NCBI GenBank assembly: GCA_040755535.1 | Contig: JBFMAV010000005.1 | Coordinates: 1 to 64,000, forward strand | Direction: 5' to 3' | DNA length: 64,000 nt | Source: Aquabacter sp040755535 | GTDB taxonomy: Bacteria > Pseudomonadota > Alphaproteobacteria > Rhizobiales > Xanthobacteraceae | Shown: in pieces, positions 28,366-35,566 of the stretch | Layout: each line of letters starts with the position of its first letter | Numbering within the stretch: position 1 is the stretch's first letter | Translations under genes and position numbers: made by a program | Notes under the pieces: model-generated | Database searches by the model: none | What the model was told of the DNA's origin: nothing | The model's input: the letters and a program-made list of their open reading frames with translations, nothing else

Positions 28366-29229
28366 TCACTCCTCCGGGTCGCGCACGCCGGTGCCGGTCT
28401 TCGGCGCCTCGCGCTTGCTTCCGGTTACATCCGGGCTGCTGGACTGGGCGGCTGCGGCCACCTCTTCGCGCTTTTCGCGCGCGTCCTGGCCATTGACGAC
28501 TTTCTCTTCTCGCGCCGAAGCCGCCGCCAGCGGGTCCGCCGGGGTCGCAGTCGAGGACGTGACGCGGCCGGCCTCCTGAAGATCCGGCGCCTCTGCCGTC
28601 ACGCTGCCGGCCGAGGGGCCGCGCGTATAGAGGCTGGGATCGGTGAGGCTGGTGAGCGCCACGGCCGGGGAAGAGGCCTGGCGGCCGATCTGCGAGCCGG
28701 TCTTCACCGGGCGGCCCGCACGCAGATCATCAAGCAGCTTCTCGAAATTCTCGGGCGTCAGGTCTTCGTAATAATCGTAATTGATCTGAGCCATGGGCGC
28801 GTTAGCGCACGCGCCGAGGCACTCGACCTCCAGCCAGGACAGGGCACCGTCTTCGCTCACATAACGCTCGGGGCCGATCTTGCGGCGGCAGACGTCCTTC
28901 AGTTCCTCGGAGCCGCGCAGCATGCAATGCGTGGTCCCGCAGAGCTGGACGAAGTGACGCCCGACCGGCTCCAGATTGAACATCGTGTAGAAAGTCGCGA
29001 TCTCAAGGACGCGGATATGCGCCATGCCGAGGCGGTCGGCCACGGCCCGGATCGCCGGCTCGGGCAGCCAGCCCCCGGCCTGTTCCTGGGCTTTCCACAG
29101 CAGCGGGACAACCGCGCTCGCCTGCCGGCCTTCGGGATATTTGGCGATCTGGCCATCAATCCATGCCTCGTTCTCCGCCGTGAAGGCGAAGCTCTCGGGC
29201 TGGACGGCTGCGAGACGGCGGACAGACAT
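28366..29229 (-). CDS. nuoE: NADH-quinone oxidoreductase subunit E with long hydrophilic C-terminal tail
   Basis: 287 residues. Residues 1-178 are a normal NuoE thioredoxin-like 2Fe-2S protein, with N1a ligands Cys97 and Cys102 (LCGTTHC) and Cys137 and Cys141 (CLGAC). Residues ~180-287 are a low-complexity Ala/Ser/Glu/Lys-rich tail with no recognisable domain. Compared with the ~160-residue E. coli protein this adds over 100 residues; alphaproteobacterial NuoE proteins often carry such tails (known). The start codon overlaps the stop of the preceding small gene (TGATG at 29227-29231), indicating coupled translation. Confidence 0.95.
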   Translation of the reverse strand: MSVRRLAAVQPESFAFTAENEAWIDGQIAKYPEGRQASAVVPLLWKAQEQAGGWLPEPAIRAVADRLGMAHIRVLEIATFYTMFNLEPVGRHFVQLCGTTHCMLRGSEELKDVCRRKIGPERYVSEDGALSWLEVECLGACANAPMAQINYDYYEDLTPENFEKLLDDLRAGRPVKTGSQIGRQASSPAVALTSLTDPSLYTRGPSAGSVTAEAPDLQEAGRVTSSTATPADPLAAASAREEKVVNGQDAREKREEVAAAAQSSSPDVTGSKREAPKTGTGVRDPEE

Positions 29230-29636
29230 CAGCGGCTTCCCGGGGTCAAAATGCGACAGTCATTATAGGCGCCGCCCACACGGGCGATGCCGCAATCGGC
29301 ATAGACGCCGGCCTTGTAGAGGCGCAGCGCCTTGCCGTCCAAATGCGCGAACGCTCCGTTCGTGCCCGGCACCCCACTATCGGGGATGATGGCCGCGCTG
29401 ACCGGCGTCCAGCCGGTCTCCAGGAGCTGAACCACCGAGATGCGCTCAACCACCACCGCGGTCGGCGGCGGCGCGGGGACGACCGGAACAACCACGGCCA
29501 TGGGCGTGGGCACGATCACGGCAGAGGGCATGATCGTCGAGGGCATGATCGTCATGGGGTCGGCCGCAAAAGCCGGCATCGCCGCACCCATCAGGGCGCT
29601 CATGGCAAGAAGAGATTTCAGAGAGACACGCTTCAC
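29229..29636 (-). CDS. Small secreted protein of unknown function inside the nuo operon
   Basis: 135 residues from the GTG at 29636, which overlaps the nuoD stop as GTGA. The frame stays open upstream, but the signal peptide (about MKRVSLKSLLAMSALMGAAM then PAFA) fixes this start. The mature part begins with a duplicated TIMPS motif, has a Val/Pro-rich stretch (~40-62), and ends in a conserved-looking domain with Cys115 and Cys127, perhaps a disulphide. It overlaps nuoE by 1 base at its stop. It resembles no complex I subunit that I know. Export to the periplasm and tight coupling to nuoD and nuoE are visible; the function is not. Confidence 0.78.
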   Translation of the reverse strand: MKRVSLKSLLAMSALMGAAMPAFAADPMTIMPSTIMPSAVIVPTPMAVVVPVVPAPPPTAVVVERISVVQLLETGWTPVSAAIIPDSGVPGTNGAFAHLDGKALRLYKAGVYADCGIARVGGAYNDCRILTPGSR

Positions 29637-30841
29637 CGGTCCACCTCCCCGAACACAATGTCGAGGGAGCCCAGCACCGCCGAGACGTCGGCGAGCATGT
29701 ACCCGCGACACAGGAAGTCCATGGCTTGCAGGTGGGCGAAGCCCGGCGCGCGGATCTTGCAGCGGTAGGGCTTGTTGGTGCCGTCCGCCACCAGATAGAC
29801 GCCGAACTCACCCTTCGGCGCCTCCACGGCGGCATACACTTCGCCTTCCGGCACGTGGAAGCCTTCCGTGTATAGTTTGAAATGATGAATGAGTGCTTCC
29901 ATGGAGCGCTTCATCTCGCCCCGCTTGGGCGGAGTGATTTTGTGGTCGAGGGAATGGGCCGGGCCCTCTTCCTTCAGCAGGCGCTCCACGCACTGCTTCA
30001 TGATCTTGTTCGACTGCCGCATCTCTTCCATCCGGACCACATAACGGTCGTAGCAGTCGCCGTGCTTGCCGATGGGGATGTCGAAGTCGAGTTCGGAATA
30101 ACACTCATAGGGCTGCGCCCGGCGCAGATCCCAGGCGGCACCGGAGCCGCGAACCATGACACCGGAAAATCCCCAGGCCATGGCGTCTTCAAGCGAGACG
30201 ACGCCGATATCCACCGTGCGCTGCTTGAAGATGCGGTTGCCGGTGACGAGCGCGTCCAGGTCGTCCAGCAGCTTGGGGAAATCGTCGCAGAATGCGCCGA
30301 TGTCCTCCACCAGCTTCTTCGGCAGATCCTGGTGCACGCCGCCGGGTCGGAAATAGGCCGCATGCATGCGGCTGCCGGAGGCCCGCTCATAGAACACCAT
30401 GAGCTTCTCGCGCGCTTCAAAGCCCCACAGCGGCGGTGTCAGCGCGCCGACGTCCATGGCGAAAGTGGTGACGTTCAGAAGGTGCGACAGCAGGCGTCCA
30501 ATTTCCGAATACAGGACGCGGATCAACTGGGCGCGCTTGGGGACTTCGATCCCCAGCAGGCGCTCAACGGCTAGGCAGTAGGCGTGTTCCTGGTTCATCG
30601 GCGCGCAGTAATCGAGCCGGTCGAAATAGGGCACGGCCTGGAGATAGGTCTTGGCCTCGATCAGCTTCTCGGTGCCGCGATGCAGAAGGCCAATGTGCGG
30701 ATCGACCCGCTCCACCACTTCGCCGTTCAGCTCCAGCACGAGGCGCAGCACGCCGTGCGCCGCCGGATGCTGGGGGCCGAAATTGATCTGGAAGTTGCGG
30801 ACCGGAGCGGCGGGCCGAGGGCTATCAAGGGTATGTGCCAT
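29633..30841 (-). CDS. nuoD: NADH-quinone oxidoreductase subunit D
   Basis: 402-residue 49-kDa-type subunit that lines the quinone-binding pocket with NuoB. The N-terminus has INFGPQHPAAHGVLRLVLEL, carrying the quinone-site histidine. Later come GSGAAWDLRRAQPYECY and FDIPIGKHGDCYDRY. It is separate from nuoC (not fused as in E. coli), 11 bases downstream of it. Its stop overlaps the GTG of the small secreted gene. Confidence 0.97.
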   Translation of the reverse strand: MAHTLDSPRPAAPVRNFQINFGPQHPAAHGVLRLVLELNGEVVERVDPHIGLLHRGTEKLIEAKTYLQAVPYFDRLDYCAPMNQEHAYCLAVERLLGIEVPKRAQLIRVLYSEIGRLLSHLLNVTTFAMDVGALTPPLWGFEAREKLMVFYERASGSRMHAAYFRPGGVHQDLPKKLVEDIGAFCDDFPKLLDDLDALVTGNRIFKQRTVDIGVVSLEDAMAWGFSGVMVRGSGAAWDLRRAQPYECYSELDFDIPIGKHGDCYDRYVVRMEEMRQSNKIMKQCVERLLKEEGPAHSLDHKITPPKRGEMKRSMEALIHHFKLYTEGFHVPEGEVYAAVEAPKGEFGVYLVADGTNKPYRCKIRAPGFAHLQAMDFLCRGYMLADVSAVLGSLDIVFGEVDR

Positions 30842-30852
30842 GGGACGCTCCT

Positions 30853-31479
30853 TCAGCCGGCCTTGGGGGCGGCTTGGCCAGCAGCCTTCTCGTCACCCGG
30901 GAGCACATATTCGACGCCCTCCCACGGAGAGAGGAAGTCGAAGTTGCGAAACTCCTGCGGCAGGCGCACGGGCTCGTAAACGACGCGCTTCACACCTTCG
31001 TCGTAGCGCACCTCGACGAAGCCGGTCAGCGGGAAATCCTTGCGCAGCGGATGGCCATCGAAACCGTAATCGGTCAGCAGGCGGCGCAGCTCGGGATGGC
31101 CGGTGAACAGGATGCCGTACATGTCGTAAGCCTCCCGCTCGAACCAGTTGGCGCCCGGAAAGACCGCGCAGATCGACGGCACGGTAGACACTTCGTCCAC
31201 CTCCAACTTGAGGCGGATCCGCAGGTTCTGCTTCATCGACAGCAAGTGATAGACCACGTCGAACCGCGCGATCCGTTCGGGATAGTCCGCGCCGCACACA
31301 TCGATGATGGTGGTGAACAGGCAGCTCGGATCATCCCGCAGGAACGTCGCGACCTTGACGATATCCGCGCGTTCCACGTCCAGCGTCAGTTCGCCGAACG
31401 CGATGCGGGTGCCGCGCACGGCAGAACCGAGAGCGCCGGCGATGTGGACTGCGAGGTCCTTCAGCGTGGTATCGTCCAT
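30853..31479 (-). CDS. nuoC: NADH-quinone oxidoreductase subunit C
   Basis: 208 residues from the ATG at 31479 (MDDTTLKDLAVHIAG). This is the 30-kDa-type peripheral subunit, with the signature ERELYDMYGI-like WFEREAYDMYGILFTGHPEL and LRRLLTDYGFDGHPLRKDFP. It supports NuoD and NuoB structurally and carries no cofactor. In-frame codons upstream of 31479 lie in the 54-base gap after nuoB and are not family-like. Confidence 0.96.
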   Translation of the reverse strand: MDDTTLKDLAVHIAGALGSAVRGTRIAFGELTLDVERADIVKVATFLRDDPSCLFTTIIDVCGADYPERIARFDVVYHLLSMKQNLRIRLKLEVDEVSTVPSICAVFPGANWFEREAYDMYGILFTGHPELRRLLTDYGFDGHPLRKDFPLTGFVEVRYDEGVKRVVYEPVRLPQEFRNFDFLSPWEGVEYVLPGDEKAAGQAAPKAG

Positions 31480-31533
31480 CACATATTCCTCGCGCGGCCG
31501 AGACAGTCTCCCAGCAGCGCACACTTGGACAGA

Positions 31534-32118
31534 TCAGCGTTCGATGGTCCCGATGCGGCGGATTTTCTTCTGCAGCAAAAGGACGCCGTAGAGCAGGGCT
31601 TCAGCGGTGGGCGGGCAACCGGGGACATAGATGTCCACCGGCACCACGCGGTCGCATCCACGCACGACGGCATAGGAATAATGATAGTAGCCGCCGCCAT
31701 TGGCGCAGCTGCCCATGGAGATGACATAGCGCGGCTCGGGCATCTGGTCGTAGACCTTGCGCAGAGCAGGCGCCATCTTGTTGGTCAGCGTGCCGGCGAC
31801 AATCATCACGTCGGACTGCCGCGGCGAAGCGCGCGGTGCGAAGCCGAACCGCTCCACGTCGTAGCGCGGCATCGACACCTGCATCATTTCGACCGCGCAG
31901 CACGCGAGGCCGAAGGTCATCCACATGAGCGAGCCGGTGCGCGCCCAGGTGATGAGGTCGTCCGCGGTCGTGATCAGGAAGCCCTTGTCGGCCAGTTGGG
32001 CATTGATCTCGCGATAAAAGGGATCGTCGGCCCCGGCGGGACGGCCGGTGGACGGATCGATGATGCCCTTGGGCGCAGGCGCCACCAGGGGCTTGGTCGC
32101 GGAGGGGGTCAATCCCAT
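31534..32118 (-). CDS. nuoB: NADH-quinone oxidoreductase subunit B
   Basis: 194 residues from the ATG at 32118 (MGLTPSATKPLVAPAPKG). Cluster N2, the last iron-sulfur centre before quinone, is ligated by the double cysteine in FGLACCAVEMMQ, the Cys in SMGSCANGGGYYHYSY, and the Cys in YVPGCPPTAEALLYG. The start overlaps the end of nuoA by 10 bases. The upstream open frame is nuoA sequence in another phase. Confidence 0.97.
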   Translation of the reverse strand: MGLTPSATKPLVAPAPKGIIDPSTGRPAGADDPFYREINAQLADKGFLITTADDLITWARTGSLMWMTFGLACCAVEMMQVSMPRYDVERFGFAPRASPRQSDVMIVAGTLTNKMAPALRKVYDQMPEPRYVISMGSCANGGGYYHYSYAVVRGCDRVVPVDIYVPGCPPTAEALLYGVLLLQKKIRRIGTIER

Positions 32119-32474
32119 TCGAGCGCTCCCTTGCGCCACTCGTAGATGAATCCGACGGTTAATACGCCGAGAAACACCATCATGGACCAGAACCCGAGGT
32201 CCCCTAGTCCCCCAAATGTGATCGCCCACGGGAACAGGAATGCGACTTCGAGATCGAAAATGATGAAGAGGATCGAGACCAGATAGAAGCGGACGTCAAA
32301 CGTCATGCGGGCGTCGTCGAACGCATTGAAGCCGCACTCATAGGCCGACAGCTTTTCCGGATCGGGATTTTGATAGGCCACGATGAAGGGCGATATCAGC
32401 AGCGCCAGCCCGATGACCAGCGACACGCCGATGAAGATCACCACCGGAAGGTAATCCTGGAGCAAGAGGTTCAT
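32109..32474 (-). CDS. nuoA: NADH-quinone oxidoreductase subunit A
   Basis: 121 residues from the ATG at 32474 (MNLLLQDYLPVVIFIG). It has three TM helices and the conserved loop YECGFNAFDDARMTFDVRFY between TM1 and TM2, which contacts the quinone cavity. It is the first gene of the nuo operon. About 190 bases upstream lies a promoter candidate at 32675-32704. Confidence 0.97.
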   Translation of the reverse strand: MNLLLQDYLPVVIFIGVSLVIGLALLISPFIVAYQNPDPEKLSAYECGFNAFDDARMTFDVRFYLVSILFIIFDLEVAFLFPWAITFGGLGDLGFWSMMVFLGVLTVGFIYEWRKGALEWD

Positions 32475-32820
32475 GTCCGCACCTCGGGGCGCAAGGGCGT
32501 TCCGCTTCAAGCGTTTCCGCGCCGGCCTTCGGTTGGAGGAATTCGAAACACCGGAGGCTTATCGCAGTGCCAGATGGGTGGCAAGAGCGCGCTGGACCGG
32601 TGCCGCACATCCGCGCCTATCGCATCGCAAAATAACCGCTTTTCGGTGAGCCAGAGCGGCACGGGCGGATGCGCATAATGTATGCCACGCCCGCCGATCT
32701 TCAAGGGATGCTGCGTTGCAAAGAGATCCGGCCCCGGAGAAGCCGGAGCAGGGCCATGCGACAGTTTGGCCCGACGGCGCTTGTCCACACCGCGTGGAGG
32801 GGGGCATCCCCACGCCGCCA
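32475..32820. other. Intergenic region between cckA and the nuo operon
   Basis: 346 bases without a gene. They hold the nuo promoter candidate (32675-32704) and a GC hairpin close to the cckA stop: GCGTGG 32792-32797 with CCACGC 32810-32815, with an inner GGGG/CCCC. The hairpin has no T-run. The roughly 190-nt leader of nuoA shows no riboswitch that I recognise. Confidence 0.5.
32675..32704 (-). promoter_or_regulatory. Candidate sigma-70-type promoter of the nuo operon
   Basis: Read on the minus strand, TTGAAG (32704-32699) and CATTAT (32680-32675) are separated by 18 bases. Transcription would start near 32667 and give a leader of about 190 nt before nuoA. It is the best match in the gap, by eye only. 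Confidence 0.4.
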
Positions 32821-35349
32821 TCAGCCGGCGGTCGCGTCCTTCACGGCCGCCACCAGTTGCTTCAGGGAGAAAGGTTTGGGGAGGAAGGCGAATTTCTCTC
32901 CCTCGGCCAGATTCTTTCCGAACGCTTCCTGCGCGTACCCGGAAATGAAGATGACCTTGAGCCCCGGATCGCGGGCACGCAGAGCCTTAAGCAGGGTTGG
33001 GCCATCCATCTCAGGCATGACCACGTCCGAGATCACGAGATCCACGCGCGCGCCGGCGCCGTCCATCGCTTCCAGCGCCTCAGCTCCACTGGCGGCCGAA
33101 ATGACATTGTATCCCCGCGCCGTCAGCGCCCGGGTTGCGAAGGCACGCACGGCATCCTCGTCCTCCACCAGAAGGATCGTCCCCTGACCGGTGAGGTCGG
33201 GCGCAGGGCGGGCGTCCTGATCCGGCGCCGGAGCGGGCACATCCTCGGCGCTCGCAATATGGCGCGGAAGAAACACGCGAAACTGCGTGCCCTGCCCGAC
33301 TTCGCTCTGCGCCAGGATGTTGCCGCCGGTCTGTTGCACGATGCCATAGACCGTCGACAGGCCAAGGCCGGTCCCCTTCCCCACCTCCTTCGTGGAGAAG
33401 AAGGGCTCAAAAATCTTGTCCATGATGTCCGCCGGGATGCCGGTCCCCGAATCGGCCACTTCGATCATCACGTAATCCGAAGGGACAAGGGTCCCGCCAT
33501 CGGCGTAGCGCGCGCAGTCCTGCGCCGGCACATTCTGGGTGCGCAGGGTGAGCATGCCGCCATTGGGCATCGCATCGCGGGCGTTCACCGCAAGATTCAC
33601 GATTACCTGCTCGAACTGGTTCACATCCACCTTCACGGGCCACAAATCCCGGCCGTGCTCGACCCGCAGGTCAATCCTCTCGCCGATCAGACGCCGCAGC
33701 AGCATCGAGAGATCCGACAAGACGTCCGTGAGGTGAATGACCTGGGGTCGAAGGGTTTGACGGCGCGAGAAGGCGAGCAACTGCCGCACGAGCCCCGCCG
33801 CGCGATTGGCATTCTGCTTGATCTGCATGATGTCCGGAAAGGACGGATCGCTGGGGCGGTGATTGGCGAGCAGAAGGTCGCAGTACCCGAGAATCGCGGT
33901 CAGCACATTGTTGAAATCGTGCGCCACCCCGCCCGCGAGCTGGCCGATGGCCTGCATCTTCTGCGACTGGGCGAACTGCGCCTCCAGCGTGCGCTGAGCG
34001 GTCATGTCGACGGCATAGACCGCCAGTGCGCCGGCGCCCTGCCCGATATGCGCTGCGTAAAGCCGCACCGAACCGCCGCCATCGCCTGCAATGGCAACCT
34101 CGACCGGAGCCGGTGGTGGCTGTCCCGCCCCCGTGTCCTTCAACAGCCGTTCGACGGATGGGGCATCGCGCTCGGCCACCAATCGCTCCAGCCGAACACC
34201 GAGGATCTGCTGGCCGGCTCCCGCAAACAGCCGTGTGAAGCTGCTATTGGCCTCCACCACGCGGCCGCTGCGCTCGACGCTGGCCATGGCCAAGGGCGAG
34301 CGCGAGAAGAATTCGGCCTCGTGCCCAATGCCCGCCGGGCGCACCTGAAGCGGCGGAGCAACCGTTCTCGGCAGCACCGCCAGGATCGCGTGAGTCGGGG
34401 CGCGTCCGGACAGCCATGCCCGCGCCGCAAAGACATTCCCATCTTTCGTGGTCAAGTCGAGATCGAAGCCGTCAGCGGCTGCCCCCCCATCCGCAAGACC
34501 TCGAGCGAGGATCGACAAGCCCCCGGCATCGACCAGTTCGGCAAGCGCGATGCCTCCGCTGCCCCACTCCGCCAGGTCGTATCCGAGCCAACGCGCCAAC
34601 GTGCCGTTGGCAAGGCGGCCTTCAGGACCCGCGATCAGCATGAGTCCGAGAGGCGCGCGATCCCAGAGCGTTAAAAGGTCGGACACGCTGTCGGGCGCAA
34701 GCTGGTCCGCATGAGGCGCGCTGGGTGGTGATATGGCGCGCCCGCGCGCTTCAGTAGGAATAGCGCCGGCCTGCCCGCCTCCGTCGGTCAGGGAGAGAAC
34801 CCAGAGAACCCGCTTTGCGCCGTCCAAGGGATGGACCGACACGCGCAGCCGACGTCCGTCCGGATTCGCGTCGAAGGGAAACTCCTCATGTCCCTGGTTC
34901 CCGGCCGCGACGGCCCGAAGCAACATGGAGACGCCAGATTGGCCTCCGGGGATACGGCCGAGGAAGCGCTCTGGGGTCGGCGCCTGTCCTTCCCGGCTGC
35001 GGCTCAGCCGCAGATAGGCGGCGTTGGTGACCGCGAGATCCTCCCCCCGCTCCACCAAAGCGACGGCATCGGAGGTTGCGGCCAGCAGGGTGCGGGCCAG
35101 ATCGTCATTTCTGCGTTCTTCCCCGCTGAGGAGCCGGATGCTCGCCGTGAAGATGGAGAAGACCCCGATCGCGGCGAGCCCGGCAAGCAAGGCGGTAACG
35201 ACGGAGCCGCCCGTGCCTTGAAACAGCGAGGCCACAAGTCCGCCAGCGAAGGCTGCACCGCCGATGGACCAGCGCGCGGAGCCGAAAAGGCGAAGCCAGC
35301 GGCGTGCCGTCTTACCTTGCGGGCGTCCAGCGCCCGTCTCGCTTGCCAT
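32821..35349 (-). CDS. cckA: Cell-cycle hybrid histidine kinase CckA
   Basis: 842 residues. Two TM helices lie near 27-46 and 50-70, followed by PAS-like regions (~90-190, 225-330, 345-450). The histidine kinase H-box AHDFNNVLTAILGYCDLLL has phosphorylated His477. The ATPase boxes include NLAVNARDAMPNGG and GTGLGLSTVYGIV. A C-terminal receiver has Asp775 in VISDVVMPEMDG. The HDFNNVLT and QLLAFSRRQTLRPQ segments are characteristic of CckA, which phosphorylates ChpT and thereby controls CtrA and CpdR (known). It is divergent from the FliO-like gene, and a CtrA-like box lies in its upstream region, suggesting feedback (inference). Confidence 0.93.
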   Translation of the reverse strand: MASETGAGRPQGKTARRWLRLFGSARWSIGGAAFAGGLVASLFQGTGGSVVTALLAGLAAIGVFSIFTASIRLLSGEERRNDDLARTLLAATSDAVALVERGEDLAVTNAAYLRLSRSREGQAPTPERFLGRIPGGQSGVSMLLRAVAAGNQGHEEFPFDANPDGRRLRVSVHPLDGAKRVLWVLSLTDGGGQAGAIPTEARGRAISPPSAPHADQLAPDSVSDLLTLWDRAPLGLMLIAGPEGRLANGTLARWLGYDLAEWGSGGIALAELVDAGGLSILARGLADGGAAADGFDLDLTTKDGNVFAARAWLSGRAPTHAILAVLPRTVAPPLQVRPAGIGHEAEFFSRSPLAMASVERSGRVVEANSSFTRLFAGAGQQILGVRLERLVAERDAPSVERLLKDTGAGQPPPAPVEVAIAGDGGGSVRLYAAHIGQGAGALAVYAVDMTAQRTLEAQFAQSQKMQAIGQLAGGVAHDFNNVLTAILGYCDLLLANHRPSDPSFPDIMQIKQNANRAAGLVRQLLAFSRRQTLRPQVIHLTDVLSDLSMLLRRLIGERIDLRVEHGRDLWPVKVDVNQFEQVIVNLAVNARDAMPNGGMLTLRTQNVPAQDCARYADGGTLVPSDYVMIEVADSGTGIPADIMDKIFEPFFSTKEVGKGTGLGLSTVYGIVQQTGGNILAQSEVGQGTQFRVFLPRHIASAEDVPAPAPDQDARPAPDLTGQGTILLVEDEDAVRAFATRALTARGYNVISAASGAEALEAMDGAGARVDLVISDVVMPEMDGPTLLKALRARDPGLKVIFISGYAQEAFGKNLAEGEKFAFLPKPFSLKQLVAAVKDATAG

Positions 35350-35410
35350 GGGGTTTCCTTTTTGTCGTGCAATCCGGCCCCCTGGTGCGCAGACCGCCGA
35401 TTCCCGAAAA

Positions 35411-35425
35411 TTAACGCAAAGTTAC
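35411..35425. promoter_or_regulatory. CtrA-box-like site upstream of cckA
   Basis: TTAA-N7-TTAC (TTAACGCAAAGTTAC) is one base from the TTAA-N7-TTAA consensus for the cell-cycle regulator CtrA. It lies 62 bases upstream of the cckA start and next to a candidate cckA promoter, whose -10 is only a few bases away. A bound regulator would overlap the expected transcription start. It was not searched genome-wide. Confidence 0.45.
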
Positions 35426-35428
35426 GGC

Positions 35429-35457
35429 ATTGATTGAATTATGAGCCAAATGGTCAA
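35429..35457 (-). promoter_or_regulatory. Candidate cckA promoter
   Basis: On the minus strand, TTGACC (35457-35452) and ATCAAT (35434-35429) are 17 bases apart. The start would be near 35422, inside the CtrA-like box. The -10 match is weak. Confidence 0.3.
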
Positions 35458-35566
35458 GAATTTCTTCACGCACGCACACCATGCTCCACGCGCAAATGTT
35501 GCCCGATGAGCCCGACTGGATTTTGACGCTCCGTACAGCTACCTGGGGCGACAAAGAGGAGACGTA

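Noticed and set aside
28366..28690. Separate gene encoded by the NuoE tail
   Set aside because: The tail is in frame with nuoE, has no internal ribosome-binding site, and tails of this kind are known in alphaproteobacterial NuoE.
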